DNA of 64,000 nt from contig OX352774.1 of assembly GCA_947095535.1 (NCBI GenBank), positions 240,585,825 to 240,649,824 of the forward strand. Reading direction: 5' to 3'. Origin of the DNA: Poecilobothrus nobilitatus. Lineage: Eukaryota > Arthropoda > Insecta > Diptera > Dolichopodidae. Positions 25,324 through 40,300 of this stretch are shown here, in pieces. Under the pieces are notes generated by a model. The model had not been told where the DNA came from. It did not search any database and worked only from the letters and a program-made list of their open reading frames with translations. Every line of letters begins with the position of its first letter. Positions within the stretch are counted from its first letter, which is position 1. The translations under genes and the position numbers were made by a program.

Positions 25324-28300
25324 TAAAATAAATTATAAATGATGTCGTTATCAATTATTGATTTATACATTGTTAATTATTTTTAATTATAAGCAAAAAG
25401 ATAATGCCCAATTTGAAAATTCCGATTTTCAATTCATATTTACAGATTCTCGTAATTTAAAAATATTTTGCCTTTTACTAGAGCTCTAGAGCTTACATCT
25501 AGAGCTTACATTATCATAATATATTCTATATAGGCTATATTATGATAATGTAAGCTCTAGAGTCTAGACTGGAGATTTAAGGCCAATATTTTTACAATGG
25601 ACTCTACAATAATTCTTTGTCAAAATAATGCCCAACACATAGTAATTAATTGCCTCACTCTAAAAAATTTTCGTTGTAAGTTTACGTTGATAATTAATGG
25701 TATTCTTTTGCAATATGGCATTATCATATGGTAACATTACACTCCAAGTGTATTTACACAAAATTACAAATTAATTAATAAATTACACTAAAAAAGAGTA
25801 AATTTACAATATAAAGATTAAATTTTAAAACAGTGTTTGATGAGTCTATGACATTTAGTCTAAATTCATTACGCAAAAAGACATTTCGCCTAATGCCAGT
25901 AATCAGCTTTCAGTACTCAGCAAAAACAAAATACATACATATGAACATAATATGTGTAATATATTTACGTCACAGAGTGTAAATCATTACACCATAAAAC
26001 GTAAATTTACAATAAATTATGTAAATAGTACTACGTACGTAAATTTATAATTAATGATATAAATAGTACCTAATAGGTGTAAAATTTATTGTTTTTGAAG
26101 TACTTTTTTTTAGTTTTACATAAATATCGGTTTAATTTTAAATTTTGTCTCTGTCTTGATTCACATGAAAAATTACTATTATTATATTAGTGTAAACTTA
26201 CACAGCTCAACCCTAATTTTTTACAATTCCTTTTTTTTTGCTTCAAGGTATATTAATAATAAGTACTTATATATTCCTGGAAACTATAACTCTTATATGT
26301 GAATATGTATATATATTTTCTTGACCATTGTCACCTTTTGAGTGAGTCGTTCTAACGATGTCTGTCAGTTCGTGCGTTTGTCCGTCCGTTCGTACGATAA
26401 CTCAAAAACTAATAAAGCTATCTTGATGAAATTTATATAGTAGGTTACTAATCACGAAAGAAAGGCGCAGATTGCAACTATGGGAAAAATCGGCCCATGG
26501 GTTAGAATTTTGGAAGCTTCCGAACTAGCCAAAGAGCAAACGAGCACAGCTCCAAAACCAATAAAAATGGAACCCTTACATTTAGTACATGGCGGGCGTT
26601 CCGTCATGTTCCTTTTTCTTTTAAAATTAAAAACTGATATTTGAGATGATTTTAACCATGCGGGTTCGAATTTTGAAAGCTTCCGAACTAGCAAAAAGAG
26701 TAAACGAACATAGCTTCAAAACCAATAAAAATAGAACTTTTAAAATTGATACAAGCTTATTCTATAATGTTTCCTCTATGTCCCTGAAATTTGAGATGAA
26801 TTGGAGTGGCGGTTCAAGTATAGCTGACACACATCTCCCAAGGCCTAACAAGCATATCTTCAAAATTAATAAAGGTTTTTCAAGTGTAAGGTATTAATAA
26901 GTCCGCAGTTGCACCGATTTACTGTTACATTTACTTGTTTTTATATACATATTTCAAAAATAAAGGATGTTTTGAAATATGTATGAATTAAAATTATATA
27001 CTCACTTCTGTTTTATTTTACTTTTTGTCTATTACCGAATTAATTTTTATAGATTTTGATGCGCTTCCGTTATAATTTGAAATTTTATAATATGTTTTTG
27101 TAAACACATAAAAAGATTTATTTTTTTCCTTAAAAAACCTCTTAAGCAATTCTAATTTTTATCGATTAGAGATCGATAAGAATACAGGTATATATTAAGG
27201 TGAAATTTTAAATTTGTTTATATTTATCTAATTATATTATTATAATCTAAAAAATAAAAAAAAAACAATTATTAATTTGATTTATCCATTATTATTTAAA
27301 TTTTTGTCCATTTTTAACTTAAAAAAATGTCTATTTTTAAGCTTCATAAAATTTGTTCATTAATAATAAAAAAATTGAACTAGTTGATACTAGTAACTAG
27401 TAAAAAACGTGATATCATTATGATTGAATCTTTTTTTTTTTTTTTTAATAGATTTTTAATTCAATAAAATTAATAAATAAAAATTATAATACTTTAATAT
27501 AAATATAAATAAAAATTAAATATTATGTATTTTTTAACCTTTTGGACTATAAGAGACAACGGTGTTTTTTTTTTTTTTTTTTTTAAATTTTTTAATTGAT
27601 AAGCAAAGGAGAAGAAAAAATGATTTAAACATGATTTGGAACAAAAAAAAAAAAAAAAAAAAAACTAATCATTTTTTCAAAATTTATTGAAATATTTTTA
27701 TAGTCGTAATGGTTTAATTCAATATTTTCTTATACATATCATTGTCTAAAAAAAATTATGCAGTTACAAGAAAGTATTAAAAAATGCACTTTAGTTTATT
27801 AAAACTGCGCGTAGAGAAAGATACGTTTCCGTTATATAAGACTGTACAGGAAGAAGCAATTTGTATTTCAAAAAAAAAATAAAAAATTTTATAATTAAAA
27901 TTCTTATTCTTTTTTTTTTAAATAATAAACATAGTAATAAAAAAATTTTTTTTCAACACGTTTTGTTCAAGTCTTTTGTTTTTTTTTCTTAAAAATATAA
28001 AACCTGAAAAAATAAAACTTTTTTTTTTTTTTATAAAAATAAAAAATTTTACATTTTATTCTTCGTTATCTTGTATTAATGTACATTTACAACATGTTGG
28101 TACATTAAATGTATGATTTGAGAATATTATTTCATCATTATCAGTTTCTTTAAATGTTATTAAATTTAAATTTGTAAAATATTGTTCACATTTTGGTATA
28201 TAACCAGTTTTAAATGGATGTGATTTTTTAAATAAATCTGGTCTTGTTTCATGTCTACAAATTTCCTGATGTATTTGTATTGTACCTTTATTATCATTTG

Positions 28301-31300
28301 CTATTAAACGAAATTCACCAGATGTATCACATGCACCAAATGCTGTTGTAAATTGTGTTCTTGAATCACATAAATTTTCTTCACGATCATCACGATTTGA
28401 TATTGGTTCATCACGTTCTTCATGTATACCATCAAATTTACGAAAATGTTTTTCAATAGCTATTTGTAATTTATCCATTGGATAATTTTCAACTTTTTTA
28501 CAAAAATTACCAAACCAATCTGTACATTTATTTGTACATTTTTGATTAATTAATTGAGCATTTAATAAAAAATAATTAAAATTAAATGTTATAATTAAAT
28601 AAAAAAAAATTGTAATATTTATTATTGATAACATTGTATTTTTTTTTTTTTTTGTTTTGTTTCTATTTTTTTAATATTTTTTTATTTTTATTTTGATTAT
28701 ATATATGTAATATATAATTATTTGTTATTTTGTATATATATATATATATAATTATCTTTAATTATTGTTATTAAAAGTTAAGTTTACTCTTTCAGATAAC
28801 TTGGAGAACTGAGAATTAATATAAATTATTGAATTCTTTATTGATCTTGTATTTTTTAAATATAGAAGTCAAGCTTTAGTTTTATTTCAATCTTAGCTTT
28901 TAAAGCTTTTAATTAGTGTTTACTTTTTGTCTTTTTTTTCTTTGGTATTTTTTTTTTTTTTTTTGGAATTAAGTAATAATTTATAAGTTTAACATGAAAT
29001 TAAAAACAAAACAAGGCAGAATGTAAATCAAAAGATTTTTAAAGGTGCACATTTTTTAAAAGACAATATAAACTGTTTAGAATTTGTGAGTCTGCATCAT
29101 CTAAGCAAGAAATCTAATTTTAAGGGAACTATATACTTAATTAAGAAAAAATATTAACAAATGTAAAATTATAAAGTTGAAGCTTTAATTTTTGCCTATT
29201 ATTTTGAGAAAATTTTTAAAGGTTCTTAAAAGTTACAGGTGTTTAAAAATAATGAAATTTGAACCCTAAATAGTCCTTAAACAGATGTTGTTGACACAAA
29301 CAAAATTTTCTTAGATAACTTGAATTAATTCTCAAAAATTTAACTAAATAAGGTAATAAGTACATTTTTTCAAATTTTGTTTTGGAAATGTTCTTAAAAA
29401 TATAAATTATATGTTATAGCTAGAATATATTGAGAGTTTTATTGACGAATTTTTTTTCTATGATTTTCATTTAAGAAAACAATTTGTTTTTCTAGTACTT
29501 TCTTTACTAATTTTTTCTATATTTAATTTAAAAAAAATATCTTGTTTTTTTCATATGTATGCATCTTTTTATATTTTAGTCCTTAAAAATTATTTTCTTT
29601 TCTAAAAAATATATTGAAATATTTATTATGTTAGAGCAATAATATTGTTATTTATTAATTTGATTGAGAAGTTTTTTTTTTGTAATTTATGCATCGTTAA
29701 TTCCATTACATCATTGATCAATCGATTTATCTACAATTTTAGTATTTAACTTTTATAGTTCTAATAGACCTAAAGCAAGTTATGTTATGGTGTTTTTGCA
29801 TTGAAAAAATATTAAATAGAACTTGAGCCTATATGTGAAAATAGGACTTTTTCAAAATTTGAGGCTTTGAGGGGCTGTAGTTCCGTAATGGCTGTGGTTT
29901 CATAAAAAGAGTTATTTTATACATTTTTTTTTTAAATTGCCTTATTTTATCTTAAACCATGTAGTAGTTTTTTAAAAACAAAGTCGAATGGTGGTTGGAC
30001 AGAGTAAAACTAATAAGTATATTATATAAAAAATATTTTGTAAAATGTACTAAAAATCAATTTTATAATATTTTCTTTTCTTTTACCTTTTCTTAAATTT
30101 ATTATTCCCTGTAGTTGTTTTAATTCTTTAGAAAAGTATAATTGCTCATGTAATTTTTAGTTCAAAACTTATAGGGTTAAGGCGACCCTCACAATAAAAA
30201 TTATTGTTAGTTTAGTGAAACTTAAGATTTAAAAAAAAAGAACTTCATTCTAAATGGTGGTATATAGAAGAGAAAGTGTATGTTTTTTTTCTTCCTAAGG
30301 GAGGTGGGAATCTTCCAAAGACACCAAGAATTTCCCCTTGGTAGTGTCAGATTCTTACTGACTAAACCCAGCTCCCCCTTTAGCTAATATAATGGGATGA
30401 AACTCTTATCTGTTAACGCAGTATATTGGCTAGTGAGTAGGGATAGTAAATGGATGTGGAAACATTGAACTGGAAGTGGGACTGTAAGGCAACAATGAAT
30501 CCGCCTATTATTATTACTATTTGGCTAACGGTGACTATAGCCCTTACAACAGCGCAGTAGTATATAACACCTTTCTGAATGATGTAATTATTGAAGGCAA
30601 CCCCCACTGTCACTGTAGCAGCTATTATTATTGGTATTAGTCTTCTTATTAATATTATTATTATTTTACTACAGAGTCAGGGACCATCAGTGGATTACAA
30701 CGTGCAGTAGTGTATAACACCTTCCTGCACTATATAACCAAAGATAGCTCTACGCAGCTATTATTATTACTATTATTATTATTGCTATTATTGTTATTAC
30801 TATTATTATTAATTATACGATATACATTATTACGATATGAAGTTACTATATATTTTTTTTAATTTATATGACCTGACCGGGTTTTGAATCCAAGACCCTC
30901 TGATTGAAAGGATGTATTGATTATTGTGGAAAAATGATGTATGAGGTGTTCAAGTGATAGTCATAGTACAAGTAAATGACTTGAAATTAGGTGATAGTAT
31001 ACAGAGAAATTAGAATAAAAATAAAAAGCGATATAAAGCGATGATGAAATTTTAAATGATTTTTAACTGTTTTTATTAGAATTATTATGATTTAATTTTC
31101 AAACACATATCTATTTCAAAAAAAATTTTGAAAAATTTACTTATTAGTTTCACTTTGTCCATTCATCCACTTATTTACAAAACTTCTTCTCATTAAAAAA
31201 TAAATTTTGTAGAACAATTTTTTTTGTTATGTAGCCCCATCAGTTACGAAGCTTAAGTCTCTTTAAATATGGACAAATTCTTATTTTTAAATGTTTATTT

Positions 31301-34300
31301 CTCAAGATCTACTTAATATTTTTGCAATCTAAAAAGTTCAAGCCATATTAAATCTTTAAGCTTTATAAATTAATATAAAAATTATATAATATTTTGGAAT
31401 TTAAAATTAAAATTTACCATTATGTAAAATTAAAATTTTGCAAGATTTTGGTTCCTTTGTATCCTCCGGTACACTTGTAGTTAGAACCTTAAAATTTGAA
31501 AGAAAAGAGATCTATGATAAGTAATAATCTTGAAGTTTCCTACAGAAATTAATTGTGCTTCCTCCTGCTTAAGCTCTAATATAGGGGTTAGAAATTGAAA
31601 ATTTACTATTTTTAGACACCTGTAACTTTTACACCTGCGTAAGTATTTAAGTAATTTCGAAAAATAATTACAAATTTTCATTCAAAAGTAGTCACTAGTC
31701 ATAATTTTTAAAATAATTTTTATTATCTTTTGGAAAATTTTGCGTCTTTAAAACCCTTTGATTTTAAATACTACTTTTTGTTTCTTAATTATATGTTTTA
31801 TATAGGAGGTAATTGAATGAACAAACTACTTTTATGGACTTTGCTCTGCGTACGAGCTATAAAAGCTCTTTTTGAAAAATTGAATAAATAAATAATAAAA
31901 AGAGTAATTGCAATTTTTTGATTATATTCTTACAATTTTTTTATATATTGCGATGTATTTTATATACAAAAAAAGGAATGAAAAAAGAAAAAAACAATTA
32001 CATATTATTATTTTTTATTTGTATTATTTATTAGTTTTTTTTTATATTATTATTATTTATTATTTTTAAAAAAAATGTTTTATTCATCTTTTAATTTTTT
32101 TTTATTACTGACTTGAACATATATATTTATCTGTGATATACAGGATGATTATCTTTCGATCTTGAATATTTAATCTTGCATATAGTGCATTTGGGGGAAG
32201 AAAACAAACATAAAATTAAAAAGGATTCTCGAGGGTTTGTATTTCAGCTTTTCTATCAATGTCTTCACATATTTCAAATACTTTTCGTCCATAGGTTATG
32301 AGAATTTTAACGAAAAGAAAAAAAAATATAAAAAGAGCCAATTTTCAGGATTATTTTTATGCATTTCAAATTTACCTTAACATGTTGTTATCATTATTTT
32401 GCATTTTTCGATATTTAAAAAACACTCTTTAATTTAATGTAAAATGATTTTATTCTATCCATTTGAAATAATTAAGAAAAAAAAAAAATAAGATAGCAAA
32501 TTTAAAACAAATAAAAAAAATTGGGTATTTATTCAATTTTAAAAATAACATTATAACTTTGAACAATAATCTTTTGGTATCGAAAATATCGAAAGAGGAA
32601 GTGTAAATCTTTTTCACGATGTATCAAAATTATTAATTAGTTGCGTAGTTTTTGAGATGTAAGCAAATTAAATTAAAAACTTTAGGTCTCATTATTTCAA
32701 GAACCGAGAAAATTAGAGGAAGTCTACACAGAATAATTTTTTTTTCGCTTTGATCTTCTAAATATAACATAGATATATAAATATTCAAGACCGAAAGATT
32801 ATCCTGTATGTATATTAAAAAATGACTCATTTATTAATACTTAAAATAAATTTTCGTAAATACCTTTTAAAAAGACCACCACATTCCATTGATTGACATT
32901 TTGCCTCTGCCTAAACAGTAAAATGAGTTTGAAGAATAAGTTTTGTTTTTTTATAAGAAAGATGAGAATCTTGAAAAAGGTGGGAATCTTTCAAGAAAAC
33001 TTAATACATACATTATACGCCTTTTGATAGTGTGAGATTTTTATTCACTAAACTCTCCTATTCTCCTTGTAACCAATTTAATGGCAATATAACTATAACT
33101 ATTACTGCTTTCGCCGTAATAGTGTCTAAGTAGTAAAGATAGGATATGATAGAATTGAGATGCAGGCATTTTTATACCCGTACGATAGGATCGGGTATAA
33201 TAAAATTACTCCTCCGTTTGTAACATCTCGAAATAAGCGAGCTAGATATACCTTCAAAGGTATGGATCGGATGAGAAAAAAATTCTAAGACTTTTGAGCC
33301 ATGTCCGTCCGTCCGTCCGTCAGCACGCTAACTCAAAAACTAAGAAAGCTAGAATCTTGAAATTTACACAAAATATTCTGGGAGTAATTTTTAGGTTCCC
33401 TATTTTTTTTGGTTGAGTTTGGACCAAGCCTTAGGGTAGCTCTCGAACACCTAACTTTTAGATCCCTACATTTTTTTTGAAATAGAGCTATGAAATTTTA
33501 ACAGCTGATAGATCTCACAAAAATATTAATTTTATTTTTAATAACTTTTTTTTGTAGCCCCACCCGTTACGGAGCTACAGCTCCCCAAAGGTTCAAAAAA
33601 GCTCTAAATGTAAATTGTTATAGCACAAGTTGTATAAAGTATATCTTCATTTTGAAAACGCCGAACGATTACTACTTTTATTAGCTTTAAAAGTATATAT
33701 ACAATAAATATATATTTGTGACATACGGTGTCTTAATTTACCGTTATGCGAAACTCAAATTTTGCAAAATTGTTTAACCCTTCTATCGTCTAAACGGTTT
33801 AAATTGGTAACTTGAAATTTTTACAGAAGTTAGATCTTTAAAAATAAGTATGAGTCATTTCAGAAATTTTTTTTGTATCACTCCCCGTTTAGGAGCTGTA
33901 AGGGGTCAAAAACTGAAAATTTCCTATTTTTAAACATCTGTAACTTGAACACCTGTTGAAATTTTTTTGAAGTAATACACAAAAATTAAAGCTTCAACAT
34001 TATACTCTTATTTCTGTTAACAACTTTTTTTAATAATATAGGGTTATTTTATAATTGACGAAAGTGTTACTTGATTTTTTCAAATTTTCTAACAAATTTC
34101 TTTAAAACGAATTTTTTCCATTTTGTTTTACTCGATAATTTGAAATTGTTGAGGATATAATGCGTAGTACATAAAAATGTAAATAAATAAACAACATAAC
34201 GGTTGCTTGAAGAATTTTTATTTATATGATATTAATATATATACATACTTATATAATATCATGTTTATTTACATATCGTATATGTCACTAGTGAATGAAT

Positions 34301-37300
34301 GATAAGAGTATATATGTATATTATATAGCGCCGTATTTACATACATATATGTATTTTATTGTACTTATAAGAAATTATTCTGTCAATGGAATATTTAAAT
34401 ATAATATAATATAATATAATATTTAAAATTATATTTATTATTTTGTACTAAGTAAATTTAATATACATTTACCGCTTAGTATTAAATGGTACTATAGAAT
34501 ATTTGAAAAAGTTTTGGATTGATAATCGTTATGTGGAAGGTTAGAATCTGCTCTAGAAAAATGTACATATAAACATATAGTTTGAATATATGTACAACCC
34601 ATAAGTTCTAGAAATTATAAAATGCACCCAAATTATTTTAAAATACTAAAATATTAAAAAAATAATATTGTAAGCAAAGTGACAGGCTGTGAACATACTA
34701 ACGGTTCGTACGGGTATCTAAGAGTTGACAAAGGCAACTGTATTCTTCCTCGTTTTTTTTTTTATATCATTATTCATTATAAATAAATAAATTAAAATTT
34801 TTATGAATTAAATTTAAAAAAAAAAGAAAATATATACATATATATATTTATTCTTCATTATCTTTTATTAATGTACATTTACAACAAGTTGCTATTTCAA
34901 ATGTATTATTAGAAAATTCAATTTTATTATTATTTAATTCTTTAAATGTTATTAAAGTAATATTAGAATAATGTTGTTCACATTTTGGTATTAAATTATT
35001 TTTAAATGGATGAAATTTTTCAAATATTTGAGGTTTTGTTTCTGTTTTACAAATTTCCTGATGTATTTGTATAATATGTTTATTATCATTTACAAGTAAA
35101 TGAAATTTACCTGTTATATCACATGCACCATATGCTCTTGTAAAATCAGTTTTTGAATCACATACATATTCTGCCTCATAATTATTTCGATTTAATGTTT
35201 CGATATATGGTTTTTCATATATATTATTAAATTTAATAAAATTTTCATCTATAACAGATTGTAATTTTTCATATGGATAATCAATAATATGAGTACAAAA
35301 ACTACCAAACCAATTTAAACATTTGTTAGTACAATTTTGTTTTAAATGTAATGAAAATGGTGCACTTAATACAAAATTATTATAATTTAAATAATTTATT
35401 AAAATATATAAAAAAATTGTAATATTTATTATAGATAACATTTTTTAGTTTTTTTTTTTTTTTTTTATTTTAATTTACTTTTCAAATTAACTTTTCTAAC
35501 TTAATTTCAAAACTTAAAATGAACTATATTATATATAGTTATTTATTTTGTATTTTTAAATAGGTATATTTTAATATAAAAAAAAAGCTTTTATAAACAT
35601 TTAAGCTTTTAAATCTTAAGAATTTTTCCGTTTAAGAAAATGTTCGGTTAGTTTTATGTATTTTTGCATATTCATTTTTTGGTTTTATACATTGAATTTT
35701 ATAAGATATCCTTTTTTAAACATATGACTTTATAATGAATATTATGGAGGCATAACACTTGTCAAAACTCAAATAACAAACATCAATTTCGCCTAAGTAT
35801 CTAAGTATTTCGCCATTTATCAGAAATCTGAAAATGCAAAAAAAAAAAACACACAATTCGGAAATTTCTCATTTAACAAAATTGCAATTGTCATTATATT
35901 AATCCAAAATTGGCATTGCAATATCCATTTATCTTTATACAAAATTAAAAAAAAAATGTCTCTTTAACAAAATTATAGGCATACAAATAATAGTATTTGC
36001 AAATTGTTAAATTTTTGCAATTTATTTTAAATCAACTCTGCTCTGCAATTTATTTTAAATCAACTTGCGTAAACAAAAGTTTCCTAAAAAATAGTGAAAA
36101 ATTAGGAAAATATCAGATTATTAATATTAGATAATTTTTGAAATGTCTCGAAATCCCAAAAGTTACAATATCACAAAAATTTAAAATCATCTCCAATTTC
36201 AAAATCTGAAAATTGGAAACGTAAATCCCTAATTTGGAAATTTTCAACGTAATTCATCAATGAGAAACCAAAATATAAATGAGAACATTTATAGAAATTG
36301 TCAATGCTTTATTGTTGTTATTATGTTTGTAAGAAAATAATTAAAGGGATTTTAGAGTTAGTTAAAAAAATCATAGGTGGAATAATTTGTTTAGCGGGGA
36401 TTTGGGAGCGGCAGCCCCCACTATTTTAAATTTTTTGATGTTAAAATATGTTTGTAAAAAAATACTTAGGAAGGCTTTTATTAATTTTTTATAATTATAA
36501 GGCTTTTTAGTTGGTTACAATTAAAATCAGCGATAGTTTCTTTAGTGGAGTTTGGAAGCGTTAATCGCCACAATTTTAAATTCTTTGATGTTGAAATATG
36601 CAAATATCAAAAAATAGCAAGGAGAGACTTTTTGGTTGTTTATAAAATCACAGTTTAACGCTTTTTACAGAATATATATTATACCTAATGTCTCCCATAT
36701 ACCTATATGTCATTTTGATGTTAAGTATTTGAAAATTTGTCAAACGGATGTTTTGCAAAGTAAAACTTCGGCATCTGAACTTTTTAAATAAATTTTTGCG
36801 AAAAACGTTTTTATAAAATTACATTAGGCAAAGTGGATATTATACGTGAGTTAAGGTCAACTGCACTATACCCAAATATGACTTTATTTAAAAAATAAAA
36901 TTCACATTGCAATAAAAATTGCGGTTTAAACTATATTTTAAAATGCAAGTCTTTTATTTTATTCGGTTTTAATTTGTATTCACTTTTCATAAATACTAAT
37001 TGATTTCCATTTAAATTTAAGTATGTATGTACATTTTAGTTTAATATGGTAATATCCAATATGCCATTATTGAGTCATATATATACAAACCTTTATTTTA
37101 AAATAATTTGTTTCTCGGGCATTTGAAAAGCCTGCCTAAATATCAGCGGACATTTCCCGAAGATTAAAATTTTTGTTAGGTCTTTGTTAATTCAAGTATA
37201 ATTGTTTTTTTTTTTTTTGTAAACTTTTTAAAACTAAATTAAGAACAAAAATTCAACATTTATTAAATGTGTAATATAAATTTTTTTTTTTTCCTTTAAG

Positions 37301-40300
37301 AAAAACGATTTCTATTTAAAAGGACTTTAACTACAAATGTTTTATTCGAATTTTTATATTTGTTTTGTTTTACATTATAAATTGCCGAATAAATTTTGAC
37401 CCACATAGTCTACAGAAGCTAATTTAGTCTTATTTTGAAACCTTATATTATTTATATTTAAATATTAAATATTTAAATACATTATTATACATTTAACATT
37501 AAAATTTAAGAAAAATAATAATTAATACTCGGACAAACTTTTTTAATACTCGGACAAACTTAAAAATGTTTTTGAATTTTGGCTTATATCTAGCAAATTG
37601 TAAGAGTTAGAGAAAAAGCAGCTTTTTGTGGTAGCTTATCAAAGATTTCTTATTTTATTTTTTCTCTCAAAAATGTCCTATTAAAGTGCCATTAGTATGT
37701 ACTTTAATAGGACATTTTTGAAAGAAAAAGAATAAGTTTTCAAACAAGATTAAATTAGATTATATAGAGCATGTCGATAGATAGAATATTGATAGAAATT
37801 TTGAATATCTAATAGAAATTTTTCAATTTTGGCCTTTACTTTTGATACTTTTGATCTTTTACATGTTTTTTGAAATTTTAAAATGATATTAAATACGATG
37901 AAACTTGAAAACTTTCCTGAAGTTCTGAATTATTCTTTTTAAAAGTAAATTTTTTGTTATTGTGACCAGTTCAAAAAAGTAAAACAAGTACACTTTTCGC
38001 AAGATATCAAACTTTTTAAATACTATCATGCACAATTACAACTTTACGAATTATCATAACTATGCTCTAAGCGATCGATGTATGTCAAAAGTTATTCTGC
38101 AATTAAAAATGTAAAACAAAAATCTTAAAATTCCAATATCTCGAAAACGATTAATAATAGATCCCTCACATACAGTTTTTTTTCTAGTTTTAGCATCATA
38201 AATTATCTTTTGATATATTTGAATTCTTGTTCAGAACAACCTGTTCAATAAGACTATTATAAAATATATTACAAAGTTTTTTTTTTTATAAAATTTCAAA
38301 CAATTTTAAATAGGTACTATGAATCAGACAAAACTTTTATTAAAATAAGATTCAGTTAACAATCATTTTTTGAACTTAAAAAAGAAAATTTGCTCTAAAT
38401 AAAAAAAACAAATACTTGCATTTAAAAAGGAAACCTTGTATTTTAAAAGAAAATGCTCCCATTTAAATTAGAAATACTTTTTATTAAAGTAAACCAGTGT
38501 AACGGATCTTTAATAAGCTTAATAATGTAATTATATTTTAAAACACTCTGCACAAGTTGAACAAGCTCTTTTTGAGATATTGAAAATAAAACTAAAATAA
38601 AATAAAGTATAGTCAAGAAATATGTCAATGTAAGGAACAAAACAAGATTAAAATTAATAGATTGAAGTCAAATGATGAAAATTGAAAAAGATTGTTATTA
38701 TATTATATTCTTAAAAATATTATTAATTGGATGACTAATGGAGATTTAAATCAATTACAGAGTATAAATGTATAAAAATAATTAAATTAATAAAATTTTT
38801 TCTAAATTTCTAAGTTTTCTCTTAATTTTTTTTTTCTAATTATAAAAGATTAGTAATTGAATAATTATTTCAACAGGTTATTATAAAATTTTCTCTTATT
38901 TAATGTTGAAATTAAATGTATCTAATTTTTTTTTTTTAGATTTCGACATAAAGATTTCGAAATTTTTAATATTAAAATTAGTGATTAATCACAATTCCAA
39001 ATTATAATTAAGTTTTAATGCCCAATAATATAACAGTAAAAAGTTTAAAGTTAAAGTTTCTGTTCTGTGATATTTGAAATTCAAGTTTAAATTTTTTTTC
39101 GAATTTCATAGTTTAACTCTATATTCTTAGAGTTTAAAATTCAGTTTAAGTTAAACTAATAAATTTCACGGTTTAAATTTCGATTAGATTATAAATAGAA
39201 TAAAGAATAAATTTAATTGCTTTCAAGTTGAATTCAACTGTAAAAGATAATGTTTAGATACTATTATTTTCCTTAAATATCAACTAAAATTTATTAACGT
39301 TTCTGTCAATACATATTTTCTTAATTTAAAGCGAACACACAGGTACAAATGTAGCTAATACATTTTGAATGGGAAAAGTTGTATTTTAATATAATTTTTA
39401 TAATAAAAATCGGTATTAAAATACAAAAAAAACTTATTAACACTCGAAGGGGGCAGTGCAGCTGCCCGTACACCCAAGCCCCTCCTCAATGATCCGCTCG
39501 CCTCTTAAAGTGTTTCATCGAACCACTATATTCTCTTTATGCGATATTATGTCTTCCTGATTGAGCATTCTCATACTTCAGAAAAGTTTTCCCAGTGCTC
39601 TTTTCCCAATGTTTTTCGTCTTTGGGATCTCAAGTTCTCATAGAACGTTGAATATTGTTTCTGCATCTTGCCCACATACTCTGCATAGATTTCTTTCTGC
39701 TATGCCTATCTTTTAAGCGTGAGCTCTTAGTATAAGAAGGCATGTGGTGATTCCCGTAAAAAGTCGCAGACCCATTTGTAAATACTGATAATTGACGAAA
39801 AAACTTCTTCCGTAAATGAATTTTTTCGGAATCTTTAAGCCTTAAATTAAACGCTAGTAAGTTGGTATATTTAATTAACTTATTCTAAAGTATAATTCTA
39901 AAACTTCCTTTAGTCAATAAAAAGCAAATTTAAACATAATAATAACAATGCAAGTGATTAATATAATGAATATGATTGAAAATTTTCATATTTTATTAAA
40001 ATAAAGATTGTTCTTACTTAGCATTTTCTCAAAAATTTTCAATATAAAAAGTTTCATACTAAACAACCGTATAGAAAACTAAGTTTTTCATAGAAAATAA
40101 AGCTTTTTTTTTTTATAATTTTGTTTAAAATAGAAAAATTTTAACTTATGATTAATAATATAAGATTTGACCAGACAGAGACCAGATAAGTAATGTCAAA
40201 GCTATTAATACGTCATAAAAATTTATAAATTAAGTGAAAAAAACCACAAATTTTTCACATATCCATGTAAAGCTAATTGCTCGCCTGGTAGTTATTGTTT

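Noticed and set aside
25113..25370. 85-codon minus-strand frame rich in Tyr-Ile
   Set aside because: Produced by the (TA)n microsatellite at 25270-25319.
26452..26897. Overlapping open frames of about 80 codons on both strands
   Set aside because: They follow a tandem repeat with slightly higher GC, overlap each other on opposite strands, and match nothing known.
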